Shown: positions 26,897 to 36,104 of the stretch, one piece after another | Position numbering within the stretch: position 1 is the stretch's first letter | Layout of the letters: each line of letters starts with the position of its first letter | Source: Anaerocolumna sp047777345 | GTDB taxonomy: Bacteria; Bacillota; Clostridia; Lachnospirales; Lachnospiraceae | Direction: 5' to 3' | Assembly (NCBI GenBank): GCA_047777345.1 | Contig: JBKEEJ010000004.1 | Span: 1-64,000, forward strand | DNA: 64,000 nucleotides | Made by a program: the position numbers and the translations under genes | Notes under the pieces: model-generated | Databases searched by the model: none | Told to the model about the DNA's origin: nothing | The model's input: only the letters and a program-made list of their open reading frames with translations

Positions 26897-27682
26897 ATGG
26901 ATTATAGAAATGAAAGCCCTGCAAAAGTTAGAAGCCTGATAAGAATGGGAGAAATTACATCGCCCACAGCGGGAATGTGCGCCGGCTTTGCCCAGGCTAA
27001 CCTGGTAATACTGCCAAAAGAACTGGCATATGATTTCCTTCTTTTTGCCCAGAGAAATCCCAAAGCCTGTCCTGTCTTAGAGGTTCTGGACCTTGGTGAA
27101 CGTGCCGTAAAATATTTGGCAAAGGACGGGGATATTGCTATGGATATTCCCAAATACCGGGTATATGAGTACGGTGAATTAACCGGAGAATATACGGATA
27201 TTGTGAAATTCTGGAAGCCTGATTTTGTCAGCTTTTTAATTGGCTGCAGTTTTTCTTTTGAAGAAGAATTGCTGGAAGCTAACATACCAGTAAGACATAT
27301 AGAAGAACATTGTAATGTTCCTATGTATTTAACCAATATTCAATGTGAAAGGGCAGGTATGTTTTCCGGAAATATGGTTGTCAGTATGAGGCCAATTCCA
27401 TACCGGGATGTGCCTAAAGCCGTATCGGTAACGGCCGCTATGCCAAAAGTTCATGGAGCTCCCATACATATCGGATGCCCGGAAGTCATCGGGATTAAAG
27501 ATATTAACCGGCCCGATTTTGGGGACAGGGTAACAATAAAAGAAGGAGAAGTGCCAGTATTCTGGGCCTGCGGAGTTACACCCCAGGCGGCGCTTATGGC
27601 ATCCAAACCGGCCTTTGCAATTACTCATGCTCCCGGTCATATGTTTATAACGGATATTAAAAATGTGGATTTGAAATTTTAG
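26897..27682 (+). CDS. D-glutamate cyclase / YcsI (DUF1445) family
   Basis: A 261-residue protein of the YcsI/putative hydro-lyase family: LIRMGEITSPTAGMCAGFAQANLVILP, the Cys-containing FLIGCSFSFEE (about 115-125), NMVVSMRPIP, HIGCPEVIGI, FWACGVTPQAALMASKP and HAPGHMFITD near the end. In animals this domain is the N-terminal half of D-glutamate cyclase; in Bacillus ycsI lies with the oxoprolinase genes. Its presence with the DUF4392 gene reconstitutes both halves in one operon. Strong AGGAGGT site. Confidence 0.87.
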   Translation: MDYRNESPAKVRSLIRMGEITSPTAGMCAGFAQANLVILPKELAYDFLLFAQRNPKACPVLEVLDLGERAVKYLAKDGDIAMDIPKYRVYEYGELTGEYTDIVKFWKPDFVSFLIGCSFSFEEELLEANIPVRHIEEHCNVPMYLTNIQCERAGMFSGNMVVSMRPIPYRDVPKAVSVTAAMPKVHGAPIHIGCPEVIGIKDINRPDFGDRVTIKEGEVPVFWACGVTPQAALMASKPAFAITHAPGHMFITDIKNVDLKF

Positions 27683-27760
27683 AAAAAGATAACAGGGGTT
27701 CGGGTATAAATTTTATTGCCTTTTTTCGCCAGCAGGGTAAAATTTTTTTGTAAAACGGTT

Positions 27761-27786
27761 GTGGCTGTTATATTGAAAACAGCCGC
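27761..27786 (+). promoter_or_regulatory. Intercistronic hairpin before pxpA
   Basis: GTGGCTGTT pairs with AACAGCCGC (one G:T) around an 8-nt loop, in the 131-bp gap between the DUF1445 gene and pxpA. No T-run, so an mRNA processing or stability element is more likely than a terminator. Confidence 0.45.
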
Positions 27787-27813
27787 ATTAATTTAATAAG
27801 GTTGGAGGTTAAT

Positions 27814-28569
27814 ATGTATACCATTGATTTAAATTGTGATTTAGGCGAAAGCTTTGGAAGATATACACTTGGCATGGATGAAGAGGTAATTCCTTTTATA
27901 TCCTCGGCCAATATAGCCTGCGGATATCATGCTTCTGATCCGGTAGTTATGGAAAAAACAGTGCGGCTTGCCAAGGCAAATGGGGTTCATGTGGGAGCCC
28001 ATACAGGCTTTCCGGATTTACTTGGGTTTGGCAGAAGAAATATGTCTTTATCCCTAAAGGAAGCCAAAACATACACTATTTATCAGATAGGCGCGCTGCA
28101 AGGTTTTTGTAAAGCGGCAGGCGTTCCCCTTTATCATGTGAAGCCTCATGGTGCCTTTTATAACATGGCGGCAAGGGATTACGATTTAGCCTGTGCCATC
28201 TGTGAAGGTATTGCTTGCGTCGATTCCAGACTTATTTTGCTGGGTTTAAGTAACAGCCAGATGGAAAAGGCAGCAAAGGCCACAGGAATCACTTTCAAAC
28301 AGGAAGTATTTGCAGACCGGGCATACGAGGACGATGGAAGCCTGGTAGCCAGAAGTAAGCCAGGGGCAGTTATTGAGGATGAAGAAGAGGCAATCAGGCG
28401 GGTAGTCAAAATGATTAAAGAAGGCTGTGTAACCTCAATTAATGGAAAAGAAATAGAAATAAAGGCCGATTCCGTATGTGTCCACGGTGACGGCCCAAAG
28501 GCATTGGCATTTGTAAAGCTGATTCGAAAAACCTTAGCGGACGAAGGAATAAAGGTAAAACCATTTTAG
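27814..28569 (+). CDS. pxpA: 5-oxoprolinase subunit A (LamB/YcsF)
   Basis: A 252-residue member of the LamB/YcsF family: IDLNCDLGESFG at the N-terminus, then ANIACGYHASDP, HVGAHTGFPDLLGFGRR, LYHVKPHGAFYNM, EVFADRAYEDDGSLVARS and VCVHGDGPKA. Catalytic subunit partner of PxpBC. GGAGG precedes ATG 27814; a TTG at 27802 overlaps that site. Last gene of the 12-gene operon. Confidence 0.93.
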   Translation: MYTIDLNCDLGESFGRYTLGMDEEVIPFISSANIACGYHASDPVVMEKTVRLAKANGVHVGAHTGFPDLLGFGRRNMSLSLKEAKTYTIYQIGALQGFCKAAGVPLYHVKPHGAFYNMAARDYDLACAICEGIACVDSRLILLGLSNSQMEKAAKATGITFKQEVFADRAYEDDGSLVARSKPGAVIEDEEEAIRRVVKMIKEGCVTSINGKEIEIKADSVCVHGDGPKALAFVKLIRKTLADEGIKVKPF

Positions 28570-28597
28570 GGGGATTACCATATGACACAGTTATTAT

Positions 28598-29488
28598 TTA
28601 ATTTGATGAATCATTTGTAAAACGATTTCTATAAGCAAGTGGAGTCATGCCCACTTGCTTTTTAAATTGCTGAATAAAATAACTGCATCCGTTAAAACCA
28701 GAATTTTCAGAAATTTCCGTCACAGAAAAAGAAGTGGTTCTAAGTAAAGATTTTGCGTAGGATATACGAATATTTATTAAATATTCATATGGAGTCATTC
28801 CTGTTTGAGACTTGAAAAGATGGGAAAAATAAAATTTACTTATGCCGAATTCTTTACTTATATCATCTAAAGTTAATTTTGCGGTTAACCTTTCTTCCAT
28901 AAATTCTATCGATCTTTTAATAATAGGAGAAATCTTATTATCACTGTTTAACTGACTGGACTTAACAAGGGCAAGAATATCGGAACACATATTAATGATG
29001 GCTGTGGAAGCACGTATTATATTAATGTTATTATATTCACGTGAGTAGTTATATATCTGATGAAAAACATTACTTAAATCTATGTTTACGGGAGTTAAGG
29101 AATTAATGATTTCCTGCAGATATCCATTAATACATGTTCCGCTGAAATGAATCCAATAAAAGTCCCATTCGCCGCTTTGAGGAGCACAGTAATAAGAATG
29201 TATTAAATCGCAATCGATTAATATCGCTGATTCTTTGTCTAATACTATCTTTTTTTCTTTATACTCTACAATTCCAGCCCCACTACGTGTATACAGCAAA
29301 AGATAACTATGAATATTACTTCTGCGTATAACTCTGTAATTAGGAGTAGCTATATAATGTCCCATGCATTGGACATACATGTATTTTTGACGAATTTCCA
29401 ATGAAGGCGTAAAATCATAAGCCCATGAGTTAGCCTTTAAGGATGAATAAGGCACAATAGTTCTCAAAATCAGCTCCTCCTTTATCAT
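28598..29488 (-). CDS. AraC-family regulator with cupin-like sensor domain
   Basis: A 296-residue regulator. The N-terminal part (about 40-160) has the beta-rich arabinose-binding-like fold of sugar sensors (LLLYTRSGAGIVEYKEKKIVLDKES, FYWIHFSGT). The C-terminal 100 residues are a two-helix-turn-helix AraC domain, with LTLDDISKEFGISKFYFSHLFK and the signature FKKQVGMTPLAYRNRF. It is divergent from the sugar ABC operon starting at 29727, which it most likely activates in response to the imported glycan. GGAG precedes the ATG. Confidence 0.92.
   Translation of the reverse strand: MIKEELILRTIVPYSSLKANSWAYDFTPSLEIRQKYMYVQCMGHYIATPNYRVIRRSNIHSYLLLYTRSGAGIVEYKEKKIVLDKESAILIDCDLIHSYYCAPQSGEWDFYWIHFSGTCINGYLQEIINSLTPVNIDLSNVFHQIYNYSREYNNINIIRASTAIINMCSDILALVKSSQLNSDNKISPIIKRSIEFMEERLTAKLTLDDISKEFGISKFYFSHLFKSQTGMTPYEYLINIRISYAKSLLRTTSFSVTEISENSGFNGCSYFIQQFKKQVGMTPLAYRNRFTNDSSN
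28633..28663 (+). terminator. Terminator of the liv-pxp operon inside the araC 3' end
   Basis: AAGCAAGTGG (28633-28642) and CCACTTGCTT (28651-28660) form a perfect 10-bp stem followed by TTT. It is 64 bases after pxpA but lies within the convergent araC coding region, where it encodes the conserved QVGMTPLA signature. Confidence 0.6.
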
Positions 29489-29673
29489 TCGGGATAATAT
29501 TTCTTATATTATCTCATATCTTGTTTAATAAAGCAAGATAATTATATTATTATAGCAACAATATTTAATGACATAAAAAAATTTGAATGATATTATTGTG
29601 TTATCTAATAAAATTATACAGACAATATAAATTTTGCTCAACAATAATGTAGGAAATTTACAAACAAAATGGA

Positions 29674-29690
29674 CATGTTATAGCATGTTA
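29674..29690 (+). promoter_or_regulatory. CATGTTA direct repeat upstream of sugar ABC operon
   Basis: CATGTTA occurs at 29674-29680 and again at 29684-29690, a 10-bp period that puts both on the same DNA face. Direct repeats of this spacing suit an AraC-type regulator, and araC is divergent from this gene. The surrounding 29489-29726 gap is AT-rich and otherwise featureless. Confidence 0.4.
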
Positions 29691-29726
29691 CCAATAAAAT
29701 TATACATATAACAAGGAGGAAACGAG

Positions 29727-31094
29727 ATGCTGAGGAAGAACAAAAAACTTATATCATTAGTATTAACCGTCATTATGGTTTTATCTCTATTTGCAGGATG
29801 TGGTAAAACAGATGGTAATTCGGAAGAATCAGTAAATGGTACATCAACTGAAAATGGCAGCCAGGCGGATAGTACACAATCAGAATCAGAAAAAGAGATT
29901 ACGCTGACTATCTGGGACTGGGATTCCGCATTTAGTGAACATATGACAGAATACTATACAAAAAGTCATCCAAATGTAAAATTCAATTTTGTAAATGTAG
30001 CTGCAGACAATTATTTTCAGAAATTGCAAGGCGCTCTTTCTTCAGGACAAGGCGTGCCTGATATAATTCTTTGCGAAATGAGTTATAGAGGAAAAGTATT
30101 TGATCTTGGAATTATGGATGATCTTAAAAAGGAACCATATAATCTTGATCCGTCAGAAATGTATGATTTTGCAGTAAGTCTTGGATCTGATAAAAACGGG
30201 TCATTATTGGGAGTTGAACAGCAGGTATGTCCTTCAGGCTTAGCATACAGAAGAGATTTAACAAAGAAATATTTTGGCACAGATGATCCGGCAGAATTGG
30301 AGAAATTATTGCCTGATTGGGATAGCTTTATTGAAAAAGGAAAAGAGGTTGCTAAAAAGAGCAGTGGTACTGAATATATGCTGCCGGGTGTAACAACAGT
30401 AGCTTTCTATATTCTTCGTAATCAGGACTGTAAAGAATATATCACGGACACAACAATTGATCTTACGGGAAGATATTCGAAAGATATAGAAACCCTTACG
30501 AAAATGGTGAATGCCGGAATCATTATGCCGGGTGATTCAGAAACAACCATTGCAGATGGATTTGCAAACGGAAAATTCATTTTCTATCCATGTGCCCCTT
30601 GGGTAGAAAAATGGTATATTGCGGCAAATGATCCTGATGGAAGCGGCAACTGGGGATTAATGGCTGCTCCAAACGGCGGATTTACATATGGCGGAACATC
30701 CGTAGGTGTGTATAAAGATAGCAAAAATAAAGAAGCAGCATGGGATTATATCCGTTATACATACTGTGATGGAGAGGGCATTAAAGAAGCATATAAGAAG
30801 TTCGGTTTTATGTCTGGATTCAAATCCGCATATGGCGATGATTCTATTTACACCACTCAAAAGAGCGAATATGATGATTTCTTTGGAGGCCAGGAACTTG
30901 GCAAGAAATATAAAGAAATTATGGAAAATGGCTTAAAAGGCCAGGTGCAGACAAAATATGAATCAAATGTTGTAAGTGCAATTGGTGTTGTTGGCGCTGC
31001 TTATGACAATGACCCTTCAATGACTGCAGATCAGATATTACAGAACTTGATTGACGTAGTTAAAAAGGATTGTCCGGAAATGGAGGTTAAATAA
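29727..31094 (+). CDS. Sugar ABC transporter substrate-binding lipoprotein
   Basis: Family 1 extracellular solute-binding protein (MalE/CUT1 type), 455 residues. Lipobox LFAGC with C25, acidic Ser/Asn-rich linker, then ITLTIWDWDSAFSEHM typical of oligosaccharide receptors; many surface Trp and Tyr residues. AAGGAGG precedes the ATG. It heads a seven-gene locus with two permeases, two GH2 enzymes, a DUF5107 protein and an epimerase, so an oligosaccharide with beta-linked galactosyl- or glucuronyl-type sugars is the likely ligand. The locus has no ATPase; a shared MsmX-like one is presumed. Confidence 0.92.
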   Translation: MLRKNKKLISLVLTVIMVLSLFAGCGKTDGNSEESVNGTSTENGSQADSTQSESEKEITLTIWDWDSAFSEHMTEYYTKSHPNVKFNFVNVAADNYFQKLQGALSSGQGVPDIILCEMSYRGKVFDLGIMDDLKKEPYNLDPSEMYDFAVSLGSDKNGSLLGVEQQVCPSGLAYRRDLTKKYFGTDDPAELEKLLPDWDSFIEKGKEVAKKSSGTEYMLPGVTTVAFYILRNQDCKEYITDTTIDLTGRYSKDIETLTKMVNAGIIMPGDSETTIADGFANGKFIFYPCAPWVEKWYIAANDPDGSGNWGLMAAPNGGFTYGGTSVGVYKDSKNKEAAWDYIRYTYCDGEGIKEAYKKFGFMSGFKSAYGDDSIYTTQKSEYDDFFGGQELGKKYKEIMENGLKGQVQTKYESNVVSAIGVVGAAYDNDPSMTADQILQNLIDVVKKDCPEMEVK

Positions 31095-31108
31095 TTAAAT
31101 AAATTGTT

Positions 31109-31142
31109 ATCGGGAGAATGTGGCAACACATTCTCTCGGTAT
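31109..31142 (+). promoter_or_regulatory. Intercistronic stem-loop after binding-protein gene
   Basis: GGGAGAATGTG pairs with CACATTCTCTC around a GCAA tetraloop. There is no T-run. Likely stabilises the binding-protein message relative to the permeases. Confidence 0.7.
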
Positions 31143-31189
31143 AAAAGGAACTTTTTGTGAATAGTTGATGAAAAATCAAGGAGTCCAAA

Positions 31190-32110
31190 ATGAGAAAAAA
31201 AAAGACAGCTGTAGGTAAAAAAATATGGCCCTATATTTTTTGTATTCCATTTGTTTTATGCTTTATTCTGTTTACTCTTTATCCAACCATTTACTCGTTT
31301 GAGGTATCATTAAATGACTGGAACGGCTTTAGTGACAAGGTATTTATCGGCATAAAAAATTATATTTATATCTTTACAAAAGATACGCTATATTGGAAAT
31401 CATTTTTGAATACATTAATTTTAATGTTATTGTCAACACCCACAACAGTATTTTTTGGACTGGTTTTAGCATATATACTAAATAATCTGAAAAAAACAAA
31501 GCATTTTTTCCAAACTACGGTATTTTATTCCTACGTAATTACTCCTGTTGCTGTTGGATTTATTTTTTCTTACATGTTTGACTGGAAAACAGGATTTATT
31601 AATAAATTATTAACTGCTATTGGCATTCTTGATGAACCGTTTAACTGGTTACAGTCCGGAGTAGCGATAAAACTGATTATTGTGTTAATGATAATCTGGA
31701 GATATTTGGGCTATTATGCAATGTTGTTTTTAGCATCAATGACTTCCATTTCGCCTGAAATATATGATGCCGCAAAAGTAGATGGTTCAACATCTTTTCA
31801 AACATTCTGGAGAATTACGGTACCCATGCTTAGAAATTCAATTTCATTCTTAGCAATAACATCAGTTATTGGCGGATTGAAAATGTTTGAAGAACCAATG
31901 CTTTTATTTAGTGGATGGAGCAATGCTCAGGCCGGCTCAACAGGTGGACCTGGAAATGCTGCTTTAACGGTAATGTGGAAATTCTATAACGATGCATATA
32001 AAATCGATTCCAAATTAGGGTATGCGGCTGCAGAATCCTATGTATTATTCGCTATTACGATAACAATTACTCTTATTTTAAAGGAATTAACAAAGGAGAA
32101 GAACGAATGA
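31190..32110 (+). CDS. Sugar ABC transporter permease (MalF-like)
   Basis: 306 residues, six predicted transmembrane helices, and the ATPase-coupling EAA loop YDAAKVDGSTSFQTFWRITVPML. A CUT1 permease that pairs with the next protein. Start supported by AAGGAG. Its stop overlaps the start of the second permease (ATGA). Confidence 0.93.
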   Translation: MRKKKTAVGKKIWPYIFCIPFVLCFILFTLYPTIYSFEVSLNDWNGFSDKVFIGIKNYIYIFTKDTLYWKSFLNTLILMLLSTPTTVFFGLVLAYILNNLKKTKHFFQTTVFYSYVITPVAVGFIFSYMFDWKTGFINKLLTAIGILDEPFNWLQSGVAIKLIIVLMIIWRYLGYYAMLFLASMTSISPEIYDAAKVDGSTSFQTFWRITVPMLRNSISFLAITSVIGGLKMFEEPMLLFSGWSNAQAGSTGGPGNAALTVMWKFYNDAYKIDSKLGYAAAESYVLFAITITITLILKELTKEKNE

Positions 32111-32928
32111 AAAAAATAACTGTATCCAGTGTTATTAAATTTGCAATTTTAATATCACTTGTAATTCTGATGGTTCTTCCGGTTTATATTGTTGTAATGA
32201 TGGGAACATATAAAAGCGAAAAGCTGTTTTTAGGAGTACCTTGGATTCCCAGTAATTATTTATTGATTAATATTAAGACAACTTTGGCTCATGGCTATTT
32301 CAGAAGCATTTTTAATTCAATCGTTATTTCCTTGGGTTCAGTGCTTTTAACCACAATAACATCGGCATTGATTGGTTTCGCACTGGCAAAGTATGATTTT
32401 AAAGGTAAAAAGATTATTGAAACCCTGATTATTGTATTATTGGTTATCCCTACAGAAATAAGTATTGTTGGTTATGTTAGAGAAATGAGAAACATGAATC
32501 TTATAAACACATATTTACCAATGATATTAATATGGGGAGCAAATCCATTTTGTGCTTATTTTATGAATTCATTTATTAAAGATTCATTTCCCACGGAGAT
32601 AATGGAATCTGGAAGAATAGACGGATGCGGTGAAGCAGGCATATTCTTTAAACTGGCTTTACCTATGATTAAACCGGCATTAACGACCGTTATGATTTTA
32701 ATCTTTTTGTGGTCATGGAATTCCTATATGCTTCCATTAATTATTATTAATGATGATAAAAATTATACAATTCCATTATTTGTATCAACATTGTCTTCGG
32801 CATTTACAAGAGATTATGGTGCAATAATGTGTGCGTTAGCTATGTCAATTCTTCCAATGATTGTGGTATTTACTGTTTTTTCGAAGAACTTTATGGAAAG
32901 TATAAGCCTTGGAGCAATCAAAGGATAA
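32107..32928 (+). CDS. Sugar ABC transporter permease (MalG-like)
   Basis: 273 residues, six predicted helices, EAA loop MESGRIDGCGEAGIFFKLALPMI and the C-terminal SISLGAIKG ending usual for MalG-type subunits. Translationally coupled to the first permease by a four-base overlap; 15 bases before the first GH2 gene. Confidence 0.93.
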   Translation: MKKITVSSVIKFAILISLVILMVLPVYIVVMMGTYKSEKLFLGVPWIPSNYLLINIKTTLAHGYFRSIFNSIVISLGSVLLTTITSALIGFALAKYDFKGKKIIETLIIVLLVIPTEISIVGYVREMRNMNLINTYLPMILIWGANPFCAYFMNSFIKDSFPTEIMESGRIDGCGEAGIFFKLALPMIKPALTTVMILIFLWSWNSYMLPLIIINDDKNYTIPLFVSTLSSAFTRDYGAIMCALAMSILPMIVVFTVFSKNFMESISLGAIKG

Positions 32929-32943
32929 AAGGAGTTAGAATAT

Positions 32944-35900
32944 ATGATTTATGAATATTCAAATCGCAGTGTTACGGACAAAATTGTTTCTCTTAGAGGG
33001 GAATGGTCTTTTGTAATGTCTTCTTACGAAGAAAAAGACGGGAACAAAATACATAAAATTACACTTCCTGCTTCCATTACAGAAAAAGGATTTGGAGAAA
33101 AAAATGAAAAATCAGAATTGTTTTTTTTAAGTGAAAAGTATAAGTATGTTGGGAAAGTTGTCTTTGAAAAAACATTTGATTTGACGGACATTCATAATAA
33201 GAGCGTTATTTTCTTCATGGAACGAAGCAGAATAACAAAAGTATGGGTCAATGGCGTATATGCGGGAAGGCGTGATTTGCTAACTACAAAACAGGTTTAT
33301 GATATTACTGAATTGGTAAAGGAAGGCAGAAATACGATTTCTGTTGAGGTGGATAATACATACGAGACAGCTCCAAAGGATGCCATATTTGGATCCCACA
33401 TGGCTACTGAGCATACGCAAACAAACTGGACAGGTATTTTAGGGGAAATTGGTTTAAGAATCAGTCCAAGAATATATCCTTCTTTAATCCGTGTTTATCC
33501 GTATGCTTCTGAATATAAAGCAAGGGTAAAAATCAGGTTGTTTTCTCATATTTGCGGAAATGAACGTGTTCGAATTACTTTAAATCAAATAAACGCAGAA
33601 GAAAAGGCTGTTCAAAAAGAATTTATTGTCGAGATGGGAAACAACGAGTTTGAAATGAAGCTGAATTTAAATAAAAAGACTCCGTTATGGAGTGAGTTTG
33701 CACCATTAATGACATCCATTATTGTAAATATTGAAACCAGTGAAGGTGTCATAGAAAAAGAAGTACAGTTCGGCCTTAGAGACTATGGAATTGGGGAAGA
33801 TAAAAAACATATTGCTGTAAACGGAAAAAATATTTTTATCAGAAGTGAAACTAACTGTGCGGTATTTCCCAAAACAGGATATGCTCCGATGGATGAAGAA
33901 TCCTGGGATAAGTTATTTGATACATATCTTAAATATGGCATTAATTATGTAAGATGTCATTCCTGGTGCCCGCCCGATGCAGCTTTTCGAAGTGCCGATA
34001 AAAAAGGATTGTATATTCAGCCGGAATTATGTGAATGGACATTCCATACATTTGAGGACCCGAATGAATATGATTACTATACACGTGAGGCAAAGGCAAT
34101 TATTGATAACTACGGAAATCATCCGTCATTAGTGGCATTAACATGGGGAAATGAGTTGCGCAGCAGGAATAGAAAACGTATGGGTGAGTTATGTCATATT
34201 ATGCATGATTACGATGACACAAGATTGTATGCGGAAGGATCCAATGCATGGTATGGACAGGAAGGCATTAATGAGGATTCAGACTTTGTACTTGCGCAGG
34301 GAAATTATAAAGATGCATGGAGAGGTGCTTTCGCCGGAAACAAAGGTTTTATCAATGAGAAAGTACCCGCAAAAAATATGAATTATTCAAAAGAGATTGC
34401 AAATATTGACAAGCCGGTAATCAGTTTTGAAGTAGGACAGTTCCAGGTATATCCTGACTATGATGAAATAAAGAAATATCAAGGACCGTTAGAGGCAAGA
34501 AATTTAATGGAATATCAAAAGCTTATGATTAAAAACGGTCTGGGCGGTAAAGACAAGGAATTTCAGGAAGCATCCGGTAAGCTGGCTATGATGTGCTATC
34601 GGGAAGAAATTGAAGCCGCAATGAGAACTCCGGATTTGGCAGGTATTTCACTTCTTGGTTTACAGGACTTTTCAGGGCAGGGTACAGCCTTGGTAGGTAT
34701 GATTGATGCTTTCGGTGATCCTAAAAAATTTTCGGATCCTTCGGATTTTAGAGCTTTCTTTGGTCCGGTAACACCTCTTATTGAGATGGATAAGCATAGT
34801 TTTTCTTCCAAAGAAAATGCAGATTTTAAAGTTTATGTTCATAACTTTGGCAATGAAAACCTGTATGAAAAGGTATCTATAAGTGCTGTTAATATGGCAG
34901 ATGATAATCGGTTATTTTATCAGGAATGGATTCCAAAAGAGATTTCACAGGGTAAATTAAATTATATCGGCCTGGTTCAGTTTAAGATGCCGGAGGTTGA
35001 AACTGCAGCTGAAATAGAAATTAGAGTGTCTGTGGGTAATCATATCAATAAGTACAAGATATTTGTATATCCTGACCAAGAAATTACAAGCAAGGAGAGT
35101 AACTGCATTATAAGCAAATTTGATCAGGAGGCAATTGAACGTTTGAACAGAGGTGAAAACTTACTGTATAACCCAAAACTGTCACTGGGTTCATTGCCTT
35201 GTAGTATACCGGCTTCATACATTTCTGATTTTTGGTGCTGGATCATGTTTAAAAAATGGGACAGCAGCGGAACAATGGGACTTTCCTTAGATCCTAAGGC
35301 ACCAGTTTTTAATAAATTTCCCACAGATAATTGTACGGACCCAAGATGGTGGCATTTACTTTCGAAAAGCAGAGCAATAGTCTTAACGAAAACAAATATC
35401 GAACCATTGATTCCAATGATTGATAACATACAAAGAAATGAAAAACTGGCCATGGCCTTTGAAGTAAATGTGGGTAAAGGAAAAATACTTGTTACTTCGT
35501 TAAATCTATCTGATACAAAAGAACCTTCTGTGAAAGCATTTATAAAATCATTGGTTGCATACATAAATTCTGACAAGTTCAAACCATCCGTCTCTTTAAC
35601 ACCGGAAGAATTAATGGAACTGGTACCTGGAGAAAGAAATTGCATCTTTGATGAAAATACAACAGCATATGGAGGTATTAATGCTGACAGGGCTAATAAT
35701 GCCTTAACAGAATCCAAGGATGCCTGGGATACGGTGGGACTGGCTGATAAAAAAGATGCCTTTTATCAGATTGATTTTCATACAAAAAAAGTTTTGGATA
35801 CAATTCAAATTGAATTTGTCCAAAATGATATTTATGAAACAGAAGGCGTTACATTTGACTTACCAGGAAAGATAAGTGTTCTGTTTCATTCAGATCATGG

Positions 35901-36093
35901 GTGGAAACCGGTAGATGTTATATTCCGGAATGAAATCAACAGTGGTGCGGAAAATGTTGTACATTTTAAAAAGATTGAAACAGATTCCATAAAAATTGTC
36001 TTTGGCGATGATGACAAAGATGGAGTGAAAATTGCAGCAACTTCCACTTTTGGATATCAGCCATTCGCAATAACCAAAATTCATGCGTATTAA
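32944..36093 (+). CDS. Large glycoside hydrolase family 2 protein
   Basis: A 1049-residue cytoplasmic GH2 enzyme (no signal peptide). Sugar-binding domain with RITKVWVNGVYAGRRD (about 90-105), an immunoglobulin-like domain, then the TIM barrel: RCHSWCPPDAAF, acid/base E404 in LTWGNEL and predicted nucleophile E496 in VISFEVGQF. The rest (about 600-1049) is long, with further beta domains; the last about 150 residues (from GGINADRANNALTES) look like an F5/8-type carbohydrate-binding module. The active-site neighbourhood differs from LacZ or GUS, so the exact linkage is not predictable. Acts on the oligosaccharide imported by the upstream transporter. Confidence 0.88.
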   Translation: MIYEYSNRSVTDKIVSLRGEWSFVMSSYEEKDGNKIHKITLPASITEKGFGEKNEKSELFFLSEKYKYVGKVVFEKTFDLTDIHNKSVIFFMERSRITKVWVNGVYAGRRDLLTTKQVYDITELVKEGRNTISVEVDNTYETAPKDAIFGSHMATEHTQTNWTGILGEIGLRISPRIYPSLIRVYPYASEYKARVKIRLFSHICGNERVRITLNQINAEEKAVQKEFIVEMGNNEFEMKLNLNKKTPLWSEFAPLMTSIIVNIETSEGVIEKEVQFGLRDYGIGEDKKHIAVNGKNIFIRSETNCAVFPKTGYAPMDEESWDKLFDTYLKYGINYVRCHSWCPPDAAFRSADKKGLYIQPELCEWTFHTFEDPNEYDYYTREAKAIIDNYGNHPSLVALTWGNELRSRNRKRMGELCHIMHDYDDTRLYAEGSNAWYGQEGINEDSDFVLAQGNYKDAWRGAFAGNKGFINEKVPAKNMNYSKEIANIDKPVISFEVGQFQVYPDYDEIKKYQGPLEARNLMEYQKLMIKNGLGGKDKEFQEASGKLAMMCYREEIEAAMRTPDLAGISLLGLQDFSGQGTALVGMIDAFGDPKKFSDPSDFRAFFGPVTPLIEMDKHSFSSKENADFKVYVHNFGNENLYEKVSISAVNMADDNRLFYQEWIPKEISQGKLNYIGLVQFKMPEVETAAEIEIRVSVGNHINKYKIFVYPDQEITSKESNCIISKFDQEAIERLNRGENLLYNPKLSLGSLPCSIPASYISDFWCWIMFKKWDSSGTMGLSLDPKAPVFNKFPTDNCTDPRWWHLLSKSRAIVLTKTNIEPLIPMIDNIQRNEKLAMAFEVNVGKGKILVTSLNLSDTKEPSVKAFIKSLVAYINSDKFKPSVSLTPEELMELVPGERNCIFDENTTAYGGINADRANNALTESKDAWDTVGLADKKDAFYQIDFHTKKVLDTIQIEFVQNDIYETEGVTFDLPGKISVLFHSDHGWKPVDVIFRNEINSGAENVVHFKKIETDSIKIVFGDDDKDGVKIAATSTFGYQPFAITKIHAY

Positions 36094-36104
36094 GGAGAAT
36101 AAAG

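Noticed and set aside
26902..27640. Two long open frames opposite the DUF1445 gene
   Set aside because: They mirror a conserved plus-strand gene with good ribosome binding site and have no family resemblance or start signals.
28582..28620. 12-codon frame MTQLLFNLMNHL after pxpA
   Set aside because: Too short to support, overlaps the 3' end of araC and has only a weak G-rich site upstream.
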